Shown: positions 43,664 through 54,853 of the stretch, piece after piece
Numbering within the stretch: position 1 is the first letter of the stretch
Layout of the letters: the number at the start of each line of letters is the position of its first letter
Made by a program: the position numbers and the translations under genes
Notes under the pieces: model-generated
The model's input: only the letters and a program-made list of their open reading frames with translations
Database searches by the model: none
What the model was told of the DNA's origin: nothing
Assembly (NCBI GenBank): GCA_036245805.1
Contig: BTRK01000001.1
Location: 434,001 to 498,000, forward strand
DNA: 64,000 nucleotides
DNA from: Pristionchus mayeri
Taxonomy: Eukaryota > Nematoda > Chromadorea > Rhabditida > Neodiplogasteridae
Reading direction: 5' to 3'

Positions 43664-46600
43664 ATGTGTGGCAGGGCTGTGAGTTCTCCCCCAACATCTA
43701 GACTCATGTTAAATTGTGTCCCACCTTACGGTCCCCGTTCTAGGCAAAACCTTTCTTTCTTTTTTGCAAATTGTCGGAGCGTTAGGAGCGTTCTAGATAC
43801 TGTAACCCTCTTAATTCTGCACCGTAATCTTGACGTCCTCACACTTTCGGAAACATGGCTTAACTCTTCGGATTGCGATGCGTATCTCTTGAGGGGCCTG
43901 CGTGACCACTTTATTTTCCGTGCTGATCGAGTTGATGCTAGAGGTGGCGGTGTTCTTATATATGCTCGTTCCAATCTTCTTCCTGTCTTTGTCTCTTCAT
44001 TAGTTATTCCTGGTTATGAATGTATTACTATAGATATTTACTCCAGCTCCCCATCACTTGCTTAAAATGCTCTCAGGATAATTAATGTATATCGCTCACC
44101 CAATTCTCCATTATCATCTAATGCGCCTTTCTTAGATTACTTGAATAGGGTTTCCGACTGCACCCATCCTTCATTGATAGTTGGCGATTTCAACTACCCA
44201 TCTATTGATTGGTACACGTATTCCTCTCCCACTACTTCCATTGCCCATTCCTTGATCTCATTACTTCAAAACACTTCAATCAGTTTGTTGACTTTCCTAC
44301 TCGTGGGAAAAATATCCTTGATTTGGCTTTATGCAACTCTCCTCTCATCAAATCGGTGAAGCCTGACATTCCCCTCTCCGACCATGTCGGTGTTAGTCTA
44401 TCTATTTCATTTATCACTACCTTGGGTGATCACATAAAACCAACCAGAAACTACCTTCTCGCTAGTTGGGATATGATTAATTATCAAATAGCAATGCATA
44501 ATTGGACTATTGCTCTTTCTAACAAGACTGCTACTGAAGCGTATTGCTACTTTAGTGAATTTTTAAACTCCCTCTTAGACATTTTTGTTCCCCTTAAACG
44601 TGACAAATCGTCCTCTGGTTATCCTAAATATCTGAGTCGCCTGCATGATAGGTTACAAAAATTACATGAGAGTGCCCCTAACTGCGATGCTACTCATTCT
44701 CTACGAAAGAGGTTTGAAAAGGCTCTAAAAAGTTTTGAGTTAAAACGAGAAAGCAACGCAGTTAATTCAAATAACCCTAACCATTTCTTCCAGTTTTGTA
44801 ACTCCCGTTTTAAAATAAACAACTATTCTCTCCCTGGTATTATTGACAGTAATGGGAACGTTCTCTTAACAAATAAAGATAAAGCGACAGCATTCTTTAA
44901 GTTCTTTTCTAAGGTACAAACGCCTCGTAGTGCCTCGCTTCTTCCAATTCCCATCCTTCCTATCTCTACGTTCGATCTCCCTTTCATACCCATTTGCGAT
45001 GTTCTCATTGCCATCTCCCAATTAGTCCCAAAAATTAACGGTTCTCCAGACAATATTCCCAATTTGGTGTACACCAAGTGTAAATCCACTATTGCCAATC
45101 CCCTTTCTATAATTTTTAATATCTCCCTAACATCTGGCATTGCTCCCTCGCAATGGAAAGTAGCGCATGTTAAGCCCATTCCTAAAAAATCAGGTAATGC
45201 AGACATTTCTAACCATCGCCCCATCTCTCTAACAATTACTGCCTGAAAAATATTTGAAAAAAATCTTATTAACGAATTAGTTTCCTATCTAGACGCGCAT
45301 TCTCTTCTAGACCCGCGCCAAGCTGGTTTCCGTAAAAGTAGAAGCACAACATCTTCCCTATGCGAAACCCTTTCGTTTTGTGCCCAGTCTTTAAGCAATA
45401 AAAAATCAGTAGATACCATCTTTTTCGACTATCAAAAGGCATTCGATTCGGTTGATTTACGATTCCTTATGAATAAGCTTTCCTCTCTAGGTATATCTAA
45501 CTAGTGGGCAACTACGCCTTAGAAGTTACCGGATTATTTTGAAAATCATCCCCTGTTGATGCCGGAAAAATCACGGCTCCCATGCCGCGTCCGTCCCAAT
45601 GCCATAATCGACGTTTTCAATCGATTCTCTAACGTAATTATGAATCTGACCAAGCGTCTGACACAGCGCACTGAGTTACGTAGCTTACGGTTACTGTAGT
45701 AGTACGGTATTGACGTTTTGTTTCAATCTTCTGATGAAATCATGAGTCTGACACAACATCTGCTCCAACGCCACATCCGGGTTACGGTACACAGACTTAC
45801 AAACCAACACCATATTTGTGGTCGTAAAAATTTTTCTTCTGGAAATTTCTGGAATTTTTTTAGCGTAATGACCTTGTATTTTGAATGCACAGAAACTATT
45901 AAAATCCCACTCGAAACGAACGCGCCAGACAAAAAAGCGTTCAGTTTATAGTAAGGTATGCAATCATATTGTGAAATGGTTTGTGTCATATCTCTTGGGA
46001 AGGTCTCAACGTGTCTTTATTGGCAATCATCTATCCCCTCCCTCTCCTATTATCTCAGGGGTCCCACAGCGCTCAGCGATTGGTCCTTTGTTATTTATCA
46101 TATACATTAATGATTTGGGCGAATGCATCCCCCCTACGGTTAAATACAATATTTTCGCTGACGACCTTAAAATATATGCCACTGTACCCGACCATAGTTC
46201 CGATCTCCAAAAAGCTATTAGTAGTATAGAAAAGTGGACTGCTCGGTGGAATATGACGATTAGCGCTCCAAAGTGTTCTGTGCTCCATCTTGGACGGCTT
46301 AAAACGCGATCACAATATATCCTTAATGGTAATATCATCTCCCCTAAAGATGAAGTTCGTGATCTTGGCATTTTTTCACTGGGAAATTGCATTTTGGTTA
46401 TCATATTGACCAAATAACTAGAAAAGCTAGATCAATGTGCAATTTACTTTTGCGGTCATTCCTAATAACTTCTCCTGGTGTTTTATTAAAAGCTTACAAC
46501 ATTTACATTCGCCCACTTCTCGAGTCCTCTACTATCATCTGGAACCCTACTGCAATTGGTCTTGTAAATCAAATAGAATCAGTCCAGCGTGAATTCACTA

Positions 46601-46980
46601 AACGTGTATTGTTCCGCTCTAAATTACCTTATCTTCCTTATCCCGATAGGCTCAAGTTCTTCCAACTAGAGACACTTGAATGCCGCCGCAATTTGAGTGA
46701 TATGTATTTCGTATACGACTCAGTGCATGCCTTTGTTCTCCTCGACACCTCTTGTCTCTACTCGATCGCCCCCCTTGCTCGTGGTCTCCGTTCCACTCAC
46801 AATTTACGCATCGCCGTACCGTATGTTATGCCTAATTCAGTCCCATCTTGTGCCACGCGTTCCCTAACGTTCTGGAACACGCTTCCCCACTCAGTAGTAA
46901 CCATGCCCCGATCCCTTTACCGACACCTCATAAAAACAAATCCATATTTTACAATGCAGTCTTCTAAAATTAAAATGTAA
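43664..46980 (+). pseudogene. LINE ORF2 endonuclease-reverse transcriptase, broken
   Basis: Nicks target DNA and copies LINE RNA. Endonuclease motifs in order: FANCRSVRS, LSETWLN, GGGVLIYARS, IVGDFNYPSIDW, then LSDHVGVSLS near 44380. RT motifs: KPIPKKSGNADISNHRPISL (45175-45230), RQAGFRKSRSTTSS, DYQKAFDSVD, SGVPQRSAIGPLLF, catalytic FADD at 46154-46165 and GRLKTRSQ. The C-terminal RLK/RNL region ends at TAA 46978. Lesions: TAA near 44063, frameshift about 44250, TGA at 45244, a 450-bp insertion (about 45503-45956) and a frameshift about 46375. Confidence 0.9.
45503..45956. mobile_element. insertion splitting LINE reverse transcriptase
   Basis: The RT frame stops after LSSLGIS and resumes with NHIVKWFVSYLLGRSQ about 450 bp later. 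Flanks AGGTATATCTAA and AAGGTATGCAATC suggest an imperfect short target duplication (AGGTAT). The insert has ACGGTTACTGTAG and GGGTTACGGTAC words like elements B and D but no clear TIR. Confidence 0.6.
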
Positions 46981-47100
46981 CACAGAACTGCCACATATCC
47001 CCACAAGCTCGCCCGAGCCAAAATACCACCTTAACGCTTCATCACGCCATTCCCGTCCCAAGAATTGTTGGTGAATAAAGAATAAGAATAAGAATAAGAA

Positions 47101-47250
47101 TGTTTATTGAAAGGTGGAATTGTGCTTACTTGTAGCAGTGGGGTTTCATTAGGAACGTATCTTCCTTTGGAAAAGCTTGTTTTCGATGATCGTGGCACAT
47201 ATATTATGTATAACGACTACTATGTTCTCAATGAGAACTTCTGATCCATT
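47101..47250 (-). repeat. composite repeat block J, split by LINE
   Basis: Reverse complement of 58625-58740 and of 51060-51230: GGTGGAATTGTGCTTACTTG, AGCAGTGGGGTTTCATTAGG, GGAAAAGCTTGTTTTCGATG. Adjacent to block K before the LINE inserted. Confidence 0.75.
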
Positions 47251-47737
47251 CTTTTTTCGGTTAGGAATGGAGTCGGACGCAAATAAACAACATTTCATTA
47301 CTAAGATATCATTTGAAGTAATCAACTAAATCATAATAATATTATTTAGTAACGAGCAGAAATTCAGGGGGGTGGAGGATAACTGAACAGACTGACAATC
47401 CATTGATCCGAAAACTTGAGAAGATTGGAAGATAAGAGAGGTAACTGTTAGTCACACTGAGGGAGAAATTACGACAGAGAGAAGTTGACATGTTTCTAGG
47501 ATTGGGATATATTGGACTTTTTTTTGTTTTCGCTGCTTTTTGTTTTACTGACTCGTCTAAACAATGAAGATACATAGTTGCGAAAATAATGTAGACCTTT
47601 ATCACGACGACCTTTCGTGTAGACCTTTATCACGTCCTCAACTGATCTATCGATAGCATTTAACCATATCAACTGAGTAACGATCGATTGGATACCCGAA
47701 TATAAGCTAAGTAATCGTCCGTTCTTATCTAAAATAT

Positions 47738-47892
47738 TACTTTTGGTCACATTTGCGTATAGATATGATACTTTGAATCTTGAAAAAATCGTCAAAAACA
47801 GGTCATTTTCGAACAATTTCGTCCAAAATATTCGATTTTTGACGATTTTTTCAAGATTCAAAGTATCATATTTATACGTAAATGTGATCAAT
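47738..47892. repeat. 155-bp hairpin
   Basis: GATACTTTGAATCTTGAAAAAATCGTCAAAA pairs with the reverse of TTTTGACGATTTTTTCAAGA...GTATCAT around a 45-base loop; outer GGTCACATTT/AAATGTGATC also pair. Non-coding. Confidence 0.75.
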
Positions 47893-48532
47893 ATATACTA
47901 AAAATGTGACCAATATGGCCTTCATTGTAGAATCTCCTGTTCACTTTCTGGGAGCCGAAAAAATTCTATCCAGAACTTAGAGCTCGTCCAAGGGAAGTAT
48001 ACCAAAAGTGACGATTTTGGAGATATCGAGGCCGGTCAACCCCAAACTTGCACATATGTTTGGGGACCACCAACGTATGTTATCCTACCAATTTAAGCTC
48101 GATTCCTTCTTTATAATTAAAGTTACAGCCATAAATGCACAAAAAAGTACTGTAGATTGAATTGACCTACCTGAGCTCAAAGATCGATTCTCAATTATTT
48201 CAAAAAGTGCATTCGAAAACCCGAAATATGTGCTTTCGAACCTACTAATTGATATTTTGATAAATTTATCTATCTATTTTTGGCATACATTTTACCGAAA
48301 AATGCAATTTTGAGAGAAATATTGATTTCCCAGTGACCTACCGTACACTATCGCGAGACATCCATCGGATAGATGATTCGATTGGTAATCATACAATATT
48401 ATTACATCCGAAAAATTGTGAAGATCGAATGAGATTGAGGGAAGTTATGCTTGAAAAACTCCAAGGTGATAGATCTTCGGATGGCTTTCTGCAATGCAGC
48501 TGCTGCTGCCGTTTCTTGCTGAATGATCACGG
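47893..48532. other. spacer
   Basis: A block with GAGATATCGAGGCCGGTCAA and repeated TTTTCAAAA-type words resembles nematode palindromic repeats but lacks a partner arm here. A weak 85-codon frame (48333-48590) runs into element H and is not called. Confidence 0.35.
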
Positions 48533-50359
48533 GTGTGCGGGAACAATTTTAGAATTTTATTTTTTGTTTTGCTTCATATTACGGTGGTAGGATACACTAG
48601 AACCAACTTCTCGAAAAATCTTGGCCACAGGTCCCAGAGCCGGCTTTTAGGAATTTTTCGGTTTTGTGTCCGGCCATACTGTATTTCAGCTCTCAGATGA
48701 GCTACAGATGTGGCAAAGATCTCAAAATGTGCGGAAAAATATTATAAGAAACTTTTATGTTTCGACTTAAGAGATATAACCAAAGATAAAAAGTGTAAGC
48801 TCAAAAAACCGGTTTTTGAACCATATAAAAAATTGCAGCATTTTTGGGAGTATGCGTTTCAAGATTTTTTATTGCAGAAAAAGAAAGCTTAAGTCCACAT
48901 ACGTATAAGAAAAATATAGGAAGGGTGACTTGAGGGTGGATTACGTTCACAGTAAGCCGACGAATGTGGGCATGTGGGAGTTCGCCAAGTGAAACTTGAC
49001 AATATCTTCCAGTCTTTAACGAAACCGAATCCATTGAAACGGATTTTTCACATTTCATGACAAGTGGAGTTTGATAGCGTAGAGAACTCCATAGCTTAGC
49101 TCATTCTGAAAAATCGACTTTTCCCACCTCTAAATTTAGCAATTTTGCGTCGTGATAAGTCCATTTATTCAAACCTGATCTTGCTGAATTACTGTTAACT
49201 TTGCAGTGGGTACTGTCATTAATAAAATATTCACTCCTAGCGATCAGCCTGCAAACATATGCTTGAGATATTTTTCCACGAAAACGTCAGATCAGTGATG
49301 TCGAACTTGCACATGTCTCGATTTGGAAAGGTACATTGTCAGCATTGAACAGATTTGTGTTTGAAAAAAAATATTTGGAGTAAATAAGTCAGAAAATACT
49401 AATACGAATGTATATCTAAGTGAATAAACAAAATCGATATTTTCGAATCTGAGATTTTTCGAATTTTCAAAACACAATATAATTAGCAACTTTTTCGCCT
49501 TATTCTAACTTAATTACGCCAAATAATTTTGTTCAAACACAAATCTGTTCAATACTGACAATGTACCTTTCAAAATCGAGACATGTGCAAGTTCGACATC
49601 ACTGATCTGAAGTTTTCATGGAAAAATATCTCAAACATATGTTGGCATGCTGATCGCTAGGAGTGAATATTTTACTAATGAGAGTACCCACTGTAAAGGT
49701 CACAGTAATTCTACAAGATCAGGTTTGAATAAATGGACTTATCACGACGCAAAATTGCTAAATGTAGAGGTGGGAAAAGTCGATTTTTCAAAATTAGCAA
49801 AGCTATTCTTTACGCCATCAAACTCCACTTGTCATGAAATGTGAAAAATCCGTTTCAATGGATAGATTTCGTTAAAGACTGGAAGATATTGTCAAGTTAC
49901 ACTTGGTGAACTCCCACATGCCCTCATTCGTCGGGTTACTGTGAACGTAATCCACCCTCAAGTCACCCTTCCTATATTTTCCTTATACGTATGTGGACCC
50001 AAGCTTTCTTTTTTCTGCAATAAAAAATCTTGAAACGCATACTCCCAAAAATGCTGCAATTTTTTAAATTGTTCAAAACCCGATTTTTTGCGCGTACATT
50101 TTTTATCTTTGATTATATCTCTTAAGTCGAAACATAAAAGTTTCTTATAATATTTTTCCGCACATTTTGAGATCTTTGCCACATCTGTAGCTCTTCTGGG
50201 AGCTGAAATACAGTAGGGCCGGGTACAAAACCGGAAAATTCCTAAAAGCCGGCTCTGGGACCTGTGGCCTAGATTTTTCGAGAAGTTGGGTCTAGTGTAT
50301 CCTAACACCGTTATATGAAGCAAAACAAAAAATAAAATTCGAAAATTGTTCCCGCACAC
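48533..50359. mobile_element. foldback H
   Basis: 1827 bp, ends GTGTGCGGGAACAATTTT and reverse. Virtually the whole element is a palindrome centred near 49485: GATACACTAGA, GAGCCGGCTTTTAGGAATTT, AGATATAACCAAAGAT, GGAAGGGTGACTTGAGGGTG, GACAATATCTTCCAGTCTTT and TTGAACAGATTTGTGTTTGA all have inverted partners in order. Shares its end with R and the AGCCGGCTTTTAGG core with the 5-kb TTAA MITE. No coding frame supported. Confidence 0.85.
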
Positions 50360-52618
50360 CTCCACTGACTCGTGATACGTGTGTTATAAGGAGTAAGCTA
50401 CGGCGCCGCAAATAAATACTCGATAATCAGAATTGTCTACGGTAGTTTATTATTTGAGTGTGCTACGACAGGTCCGGAAAGGACCATTGCATAAAGTGGC
50501 ACTATTGAAGCCGAGAATCGACAAACCGATATTTTTAGATTGTTTTCTTCACAGGGAAACGACGATTGAAACAGTCAATGGCACCTGTTCATGTGCACCT
50601 TTCGCAGCCCGCACGCACCGGTTCAAAGCAACTTACGATTGATTTAGTTTTATCTCATTGTTAAGCTTTTTCCATCGACATTTCATATCTACTGTAATAC
50701 CATCTCTGGTTATATAAATGTCTTTGTGTTGTTCAGCTGAATTCAGCACGCTGGATTTCAAGAAATATCATTAATTACCCCCAAAACAACCGAGATTTTT
50801 CTCTGTTATTTCCTTAATTGACACGCGTGCGTAAATAACACCAATTCACTCAGCAACCAATCTTCAGTTATTATTATTATTATTATTATTTTATTTGAAT
50901 CGTTCAACAGGGAGGATCGCAATGGTGGCCTCATTCGATAGAAACTATGAGGAGTGGAGCAGAGTCTTTATGAAGATCATCATTAATACCCTGTTGACTC
51001 CCCTCATACAACAATCCCTGTGCGTACCTTGACCAACGTTATTTTTTGTTCTATATATGACGCGATCATCGAAAACAAGCTTTTCCAAACGAAGATACCT
51101 TCATTAATAAAATTATAATTTTGCGTTAGCCATGCGACGATAATCGAAAGCAAGCGGTTTCAAACGAGCATATGTAGCTAATGAAACCCCACTGCTACAA
51201 GTGAGCACAATTCCACCTTTCAATACAATGACCAATCTTCAGTTCCTCCTAAACCCAACTTCTTCTTCACCACTCCCATTCCTTCAACCGAACGCACTTG
51301 ACGTTTTTTTCAGATTGCAGTTTCTACAGGGGCAGGAACTGCAAGGTAAGGTAAAGGCAAGTAAAATAGGCTGGGCTCAGTTCGACATCGACAAGAATAG
51401 GTAAATTGATGCGTAACGAATAATGAGGAGGTGACGACGAAGACGCACAAAATCAGCAATCGAATGAGAATTTAATAAATTAAAAAAAGAACTGATTGTT
51501 TCATTTTTTTACAATTACCACCCATTTGCTACGACGATTACAGGAATTTACATTTATCATTAGTTTTGCAATATTGTTGAGTTCTATTTTTCAACAAAGA
51601 GGCTGAGAAGAGATCGAGCTACCTTTCAGTTCTTGGTTTCATAGACTGAGCGGAACACAACTTCGCCCGTCTGATTTATCTTCGATCTTCTCGTGAATCA
51701 AGTAATTAAAAAAATTTTGCTGAACTAATGTAAAGAAAATAACATGAAAATCTAGTAAATTCTCCACTGAGTAACGGACGTACAATATATGCTTGATGCA
51801 AAAGTCTAGTGGTTTTTTAAAACCTACTTTGAACAATCATTATTCGCGTATCTCCAATTTCAATGGCAAACAAACATAACAATATTTAGTGGTATGCTTT
51901 AACTTTGGTTTCCCAAATTTCAATCACACTGATATTGCGATCAACGATAGAAATTATAATTTAACTAGATGCAAATTGTGCACAAAATTTAGCCATAAAT
52001 ATATTCCTCTGGCAACTAGCAGGCACAGAAATATGTTAGATCTGACGCAGAAGTAAATTTGAACCGAATTACATGAAAGCCAAAAAATGAGCGGTAAACG
52101 TTGGCTACGAGCAACTTGTTCGGATTTCTACATAAACCAATGGTGCAGACTTCTCCATGAGTGCGCTGCATTTACCGGCAAAATATTTTAATTTATCATT
52201 CACACGAGAAGACTACAAAATTGATGGATGAAATCAACTCTACAGAAATGGTGTACGTGAAGCCGACAATCACCAGGTGATAAATCACAACAATAGGTCT
52301 ACTACATTTGATCTAACAGTATTGGCCCTGTAAAAAATCTCCACAAACACCTACTGCATTATACCGTAGTCACCGTTTGCCGCCCACTTCCCAGCTGCGT
52401 TTGCTGCATGATTCATGGATGACCCTGTGACCTTTGCACCTCAATATTAGAAATGGAAGCAGTCGCAACAATCACCCGATCCGCAACTTTCGGCCTAGCA
52501 TAGTTCTGTCCTTCTCGCTGTTGCTCAAAGAATACAAAACTCATCAAAGCACTCATTTCAGCGCACTCTGCAAAATTTAACTAACAAGATAATTGGTGTT
52601 TCAATACCGGGAGTAAAG
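50360..52618. other. spacer with J repeat copy and microsatellite
   Basis: An (ATT)n run lies at 50868-50891. 50905-51420 is a composite-repeat copy (GGAGGATCGCAATGGTGGCC, ATCGAAAACAAGCTTTTCCA, AAACCCCACTGCTACAAGTG, CTTCAGTTCCTCCTAAACCC), with an internal partial duplication of the ATCGAAARCAAGC...CAAACGA block. The rest is AT-rich without recognised genes. Confidence 0.5.
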
Positions 52619-53406
52619 CACAGCTTGTCAAAGTTTGTTTTGCGCGGCGCTCGGCCGACCATGAAACATAACATTTTTGACGAAATTAGCGATGAAAAGT
52701 AAAACCAAAATAAGTGAAAAACATGTCATAACTGCTGAAAAAATAAATATGCACATCTAAAACAATACCCCTATTAGGATATGAACCAAGAAGCCTCCCT
52801 ATTATGCTCGATCATTTTCGTTAAATACAGACTTGGTTTCATGCATTTATCCGATTTGCCATCATAAATCGAAAGTTTTGAGAATCTCCAGCAATAGGAA
52901 CCCCTACACCTTTAGTGTCTTTTCATATCCTCAAGACGAGCTCCCCAAGTTGTATTACTTAAAATTTTTCGAAAATGATGAAACTTTTTGAGAAATGCAC
53001 AAAGTAAGCCATATTTTAAAAATTTCTCGAAAAGTTTCAACATTTTCGAAAAATTCTAAGAAATACAACTTGTAGAGCTCGTCTTGAGGATATGAAGAGA
53101 CGCTAAAGGTGTAGGGGTTCCTATAGCTGGGGATTCTCAAAACTTTCAATTTATGCTGGAAAATCGGAAAAATGCATGAAACCAAATGTGTATATAACGA
53201 AAATGATCGAGAATGATATGGAAGCTTCTTGGTTCATATCCTAACAGCTTTATTAGTTCATATATGTATATTTATTTTTTCCGATGAAGTTATGGCGCAT
53301 CTTTCACCGACTTTGGTTCAAATTTTCATTGCACCTTTCTACAAAAAAGTTAGGTTTCAAGGTCGACCGAGCCAAACACTTGAAATCGTTGCTTCGACAC
53401 GCTGTG
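52619..53406. mobile_element. foldback M1, end CACAGCGTGTCAAAG
   Basis: Left end CACAGCTTGTCAAAGTTTG, right end the reverse of CACAGCGTGTCAAAG-type sequence. The body is a long palindrome: GGATATGAACCAAGAAGC, AGGAACCCCTACACCTTTAG and ATCCTCAAGACGAGCTC have inverted partners. Abuts M2 head to head. Confidence 0.7.
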
Positions 53407-53417
53407 CACAGCGTGTC
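53396..53417. repeat. 22-bp perfect palindrome at M1/M2 junction
   Basis: GACACGCTGTG followed directly by CACAGCGTGTC: the abutting termini of two related foldbacks with no intervening base. Confidence 0.85.
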
Positions 53418-54853
53418 AAAGCTTGTTTGTCGCGGCGCCTGGTCGAATTTGAAACATAACATTTGTGGCTGAAATATACGATGAAAATTTGAACCAAAGC
53501 AGGTGAAAAGTATATCATAAATTATTTTCAAAAAGTAATTATACATTTCTAATACGATAGAGCTCTAAGGAGCTTAACCAAGGTGTCTCCCCATTATTTT
53601 TGAAAATTTTCATAAACTTTAAAATTTATTACATGAATTTATCAAATTTTTACGCATAAATCGAAAAAGTTGAGAATGCACGGCAATAGGGAGCCCCACA
53701 TATGCAGAACTTTTTCATATCTACCTGAGGAGCTCTACAAGTTGTAGAACTTCGAAAATGTTAAAATATTTTGAGAAACTTCAAATTAAAGCCTTATTTT
53801 CAAAATTTCTCAAAATATTTAACATTTTCGCAAAATTCTACGTTCTACAAATTGTAGAGCTCTTCACGTAGATATGATAAAGTAATGCATATGTGGGGTT
53901 CCCCATTGCTGTGCATTCACAACTTTTTCGATGTATGCGAAGAAATTTGAAAATTTCATATAATACATTTTAATTTTTTTCAAATTTATCAAAAATGATA
54001 GGGAAGCACCTTCGTTACAATCCTGATGGAAGCATTGCCCTATAAATGCATATTTCCTTTTCGCAGCTAAGATATAAGTCGTGTTGTACTAATTTTTTTG
54101 TCATTCTGAGAAAGTTTTTCAAAACTGTGCAAAATCAGCCAAATTGAAACTTAACAATATAAAGTTTAGTTAATGCAATTTTTCAAAAAAATCAAAACGT
54201 CAATTTGGAGAGACTCAGTAATGGCAGAATGAAAACTTTTCATTCTGCCAAAATCAATGGAGCCAAAACGCTCGCTCGATATTAAAAACAGGGAAATTTT
54301 ATTACTCCTCGTGAAACCTGTAAGTCCTCGTTAAACTTATAAGTTCCGTCTTCGAAATGTTTCTAAAACAGCATATTTTAAAATCGATTTTAAAAGCATT
54401 TCATTCTCACTGAAATAGTGATTCATTGTTTATAAATATTTTAAAAATATTTTTGTGCAGAGAATATGACAATTTCTGATATGTTTCACGGAGCCTTTGA
54501 TATTTTTTTCGTTCTAGTTGAATTCCACTCTGGGTAAAGATTTTGGCAAATTGAAAAGTTTTCATTTTGTCGAATTCTGGGTCTCTCCAAATTGACAATT
54601 TGACAATTTTTCGAAAAGGCAAAACGAGGAGGGACATAACTTTGCATTATTTCGTTTCAATTTGGTAGATTTTGCAAAGTTCTCAAAAACTTTCTCAAAA
54701 TGGCAAAAAAATTAGTCCAACACGACTTATATGATATTTCTTTCACCTATTTTGGTTCAATTTTTATCATTCATTTCAGAAAAAAAATGTTATGTTTCAA
54801 GATCGACCGGGCGCCGTGACAAACAAAGGAAACGATCTCTTTGACACGCTGTG
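53407..54853. mobile_element. foldback M2 with two internal hairpins
   Basis: Outer arms 53407-53560 and 54740-54853 (CACAGCGTGTCAAAGCTTG; TGAAACATAACATTT and reverse). Within are two serial palindromes: about 53570-54020 (CCCCACATATGCAGAAC, GAGCTCTACAAGTTGTAGAA) and about 54075-54735 (GTCGTGTTGTACTAATTTTT, AGAAAGTTTTTCAAAACT). Non-coding. Confidence 0.7.

Larger units (their letters stand above)
42683..47100 (+). mobile_element. CR1/jockey-like LINE, near full length
   Basis: Non-LTR retrotransposon with ORF1, endonuclease and reverse transcriptase, ending in an AATAAAGAATAAGAATAAG microsatellite tail (47077-47100) typical of CR1-like 3' ends. Both flanks belong to one interrupted composite repeat. 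Several frameshifts, stops and an internal 450-bp insertion show it is inactive. Confidence 0.9.
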
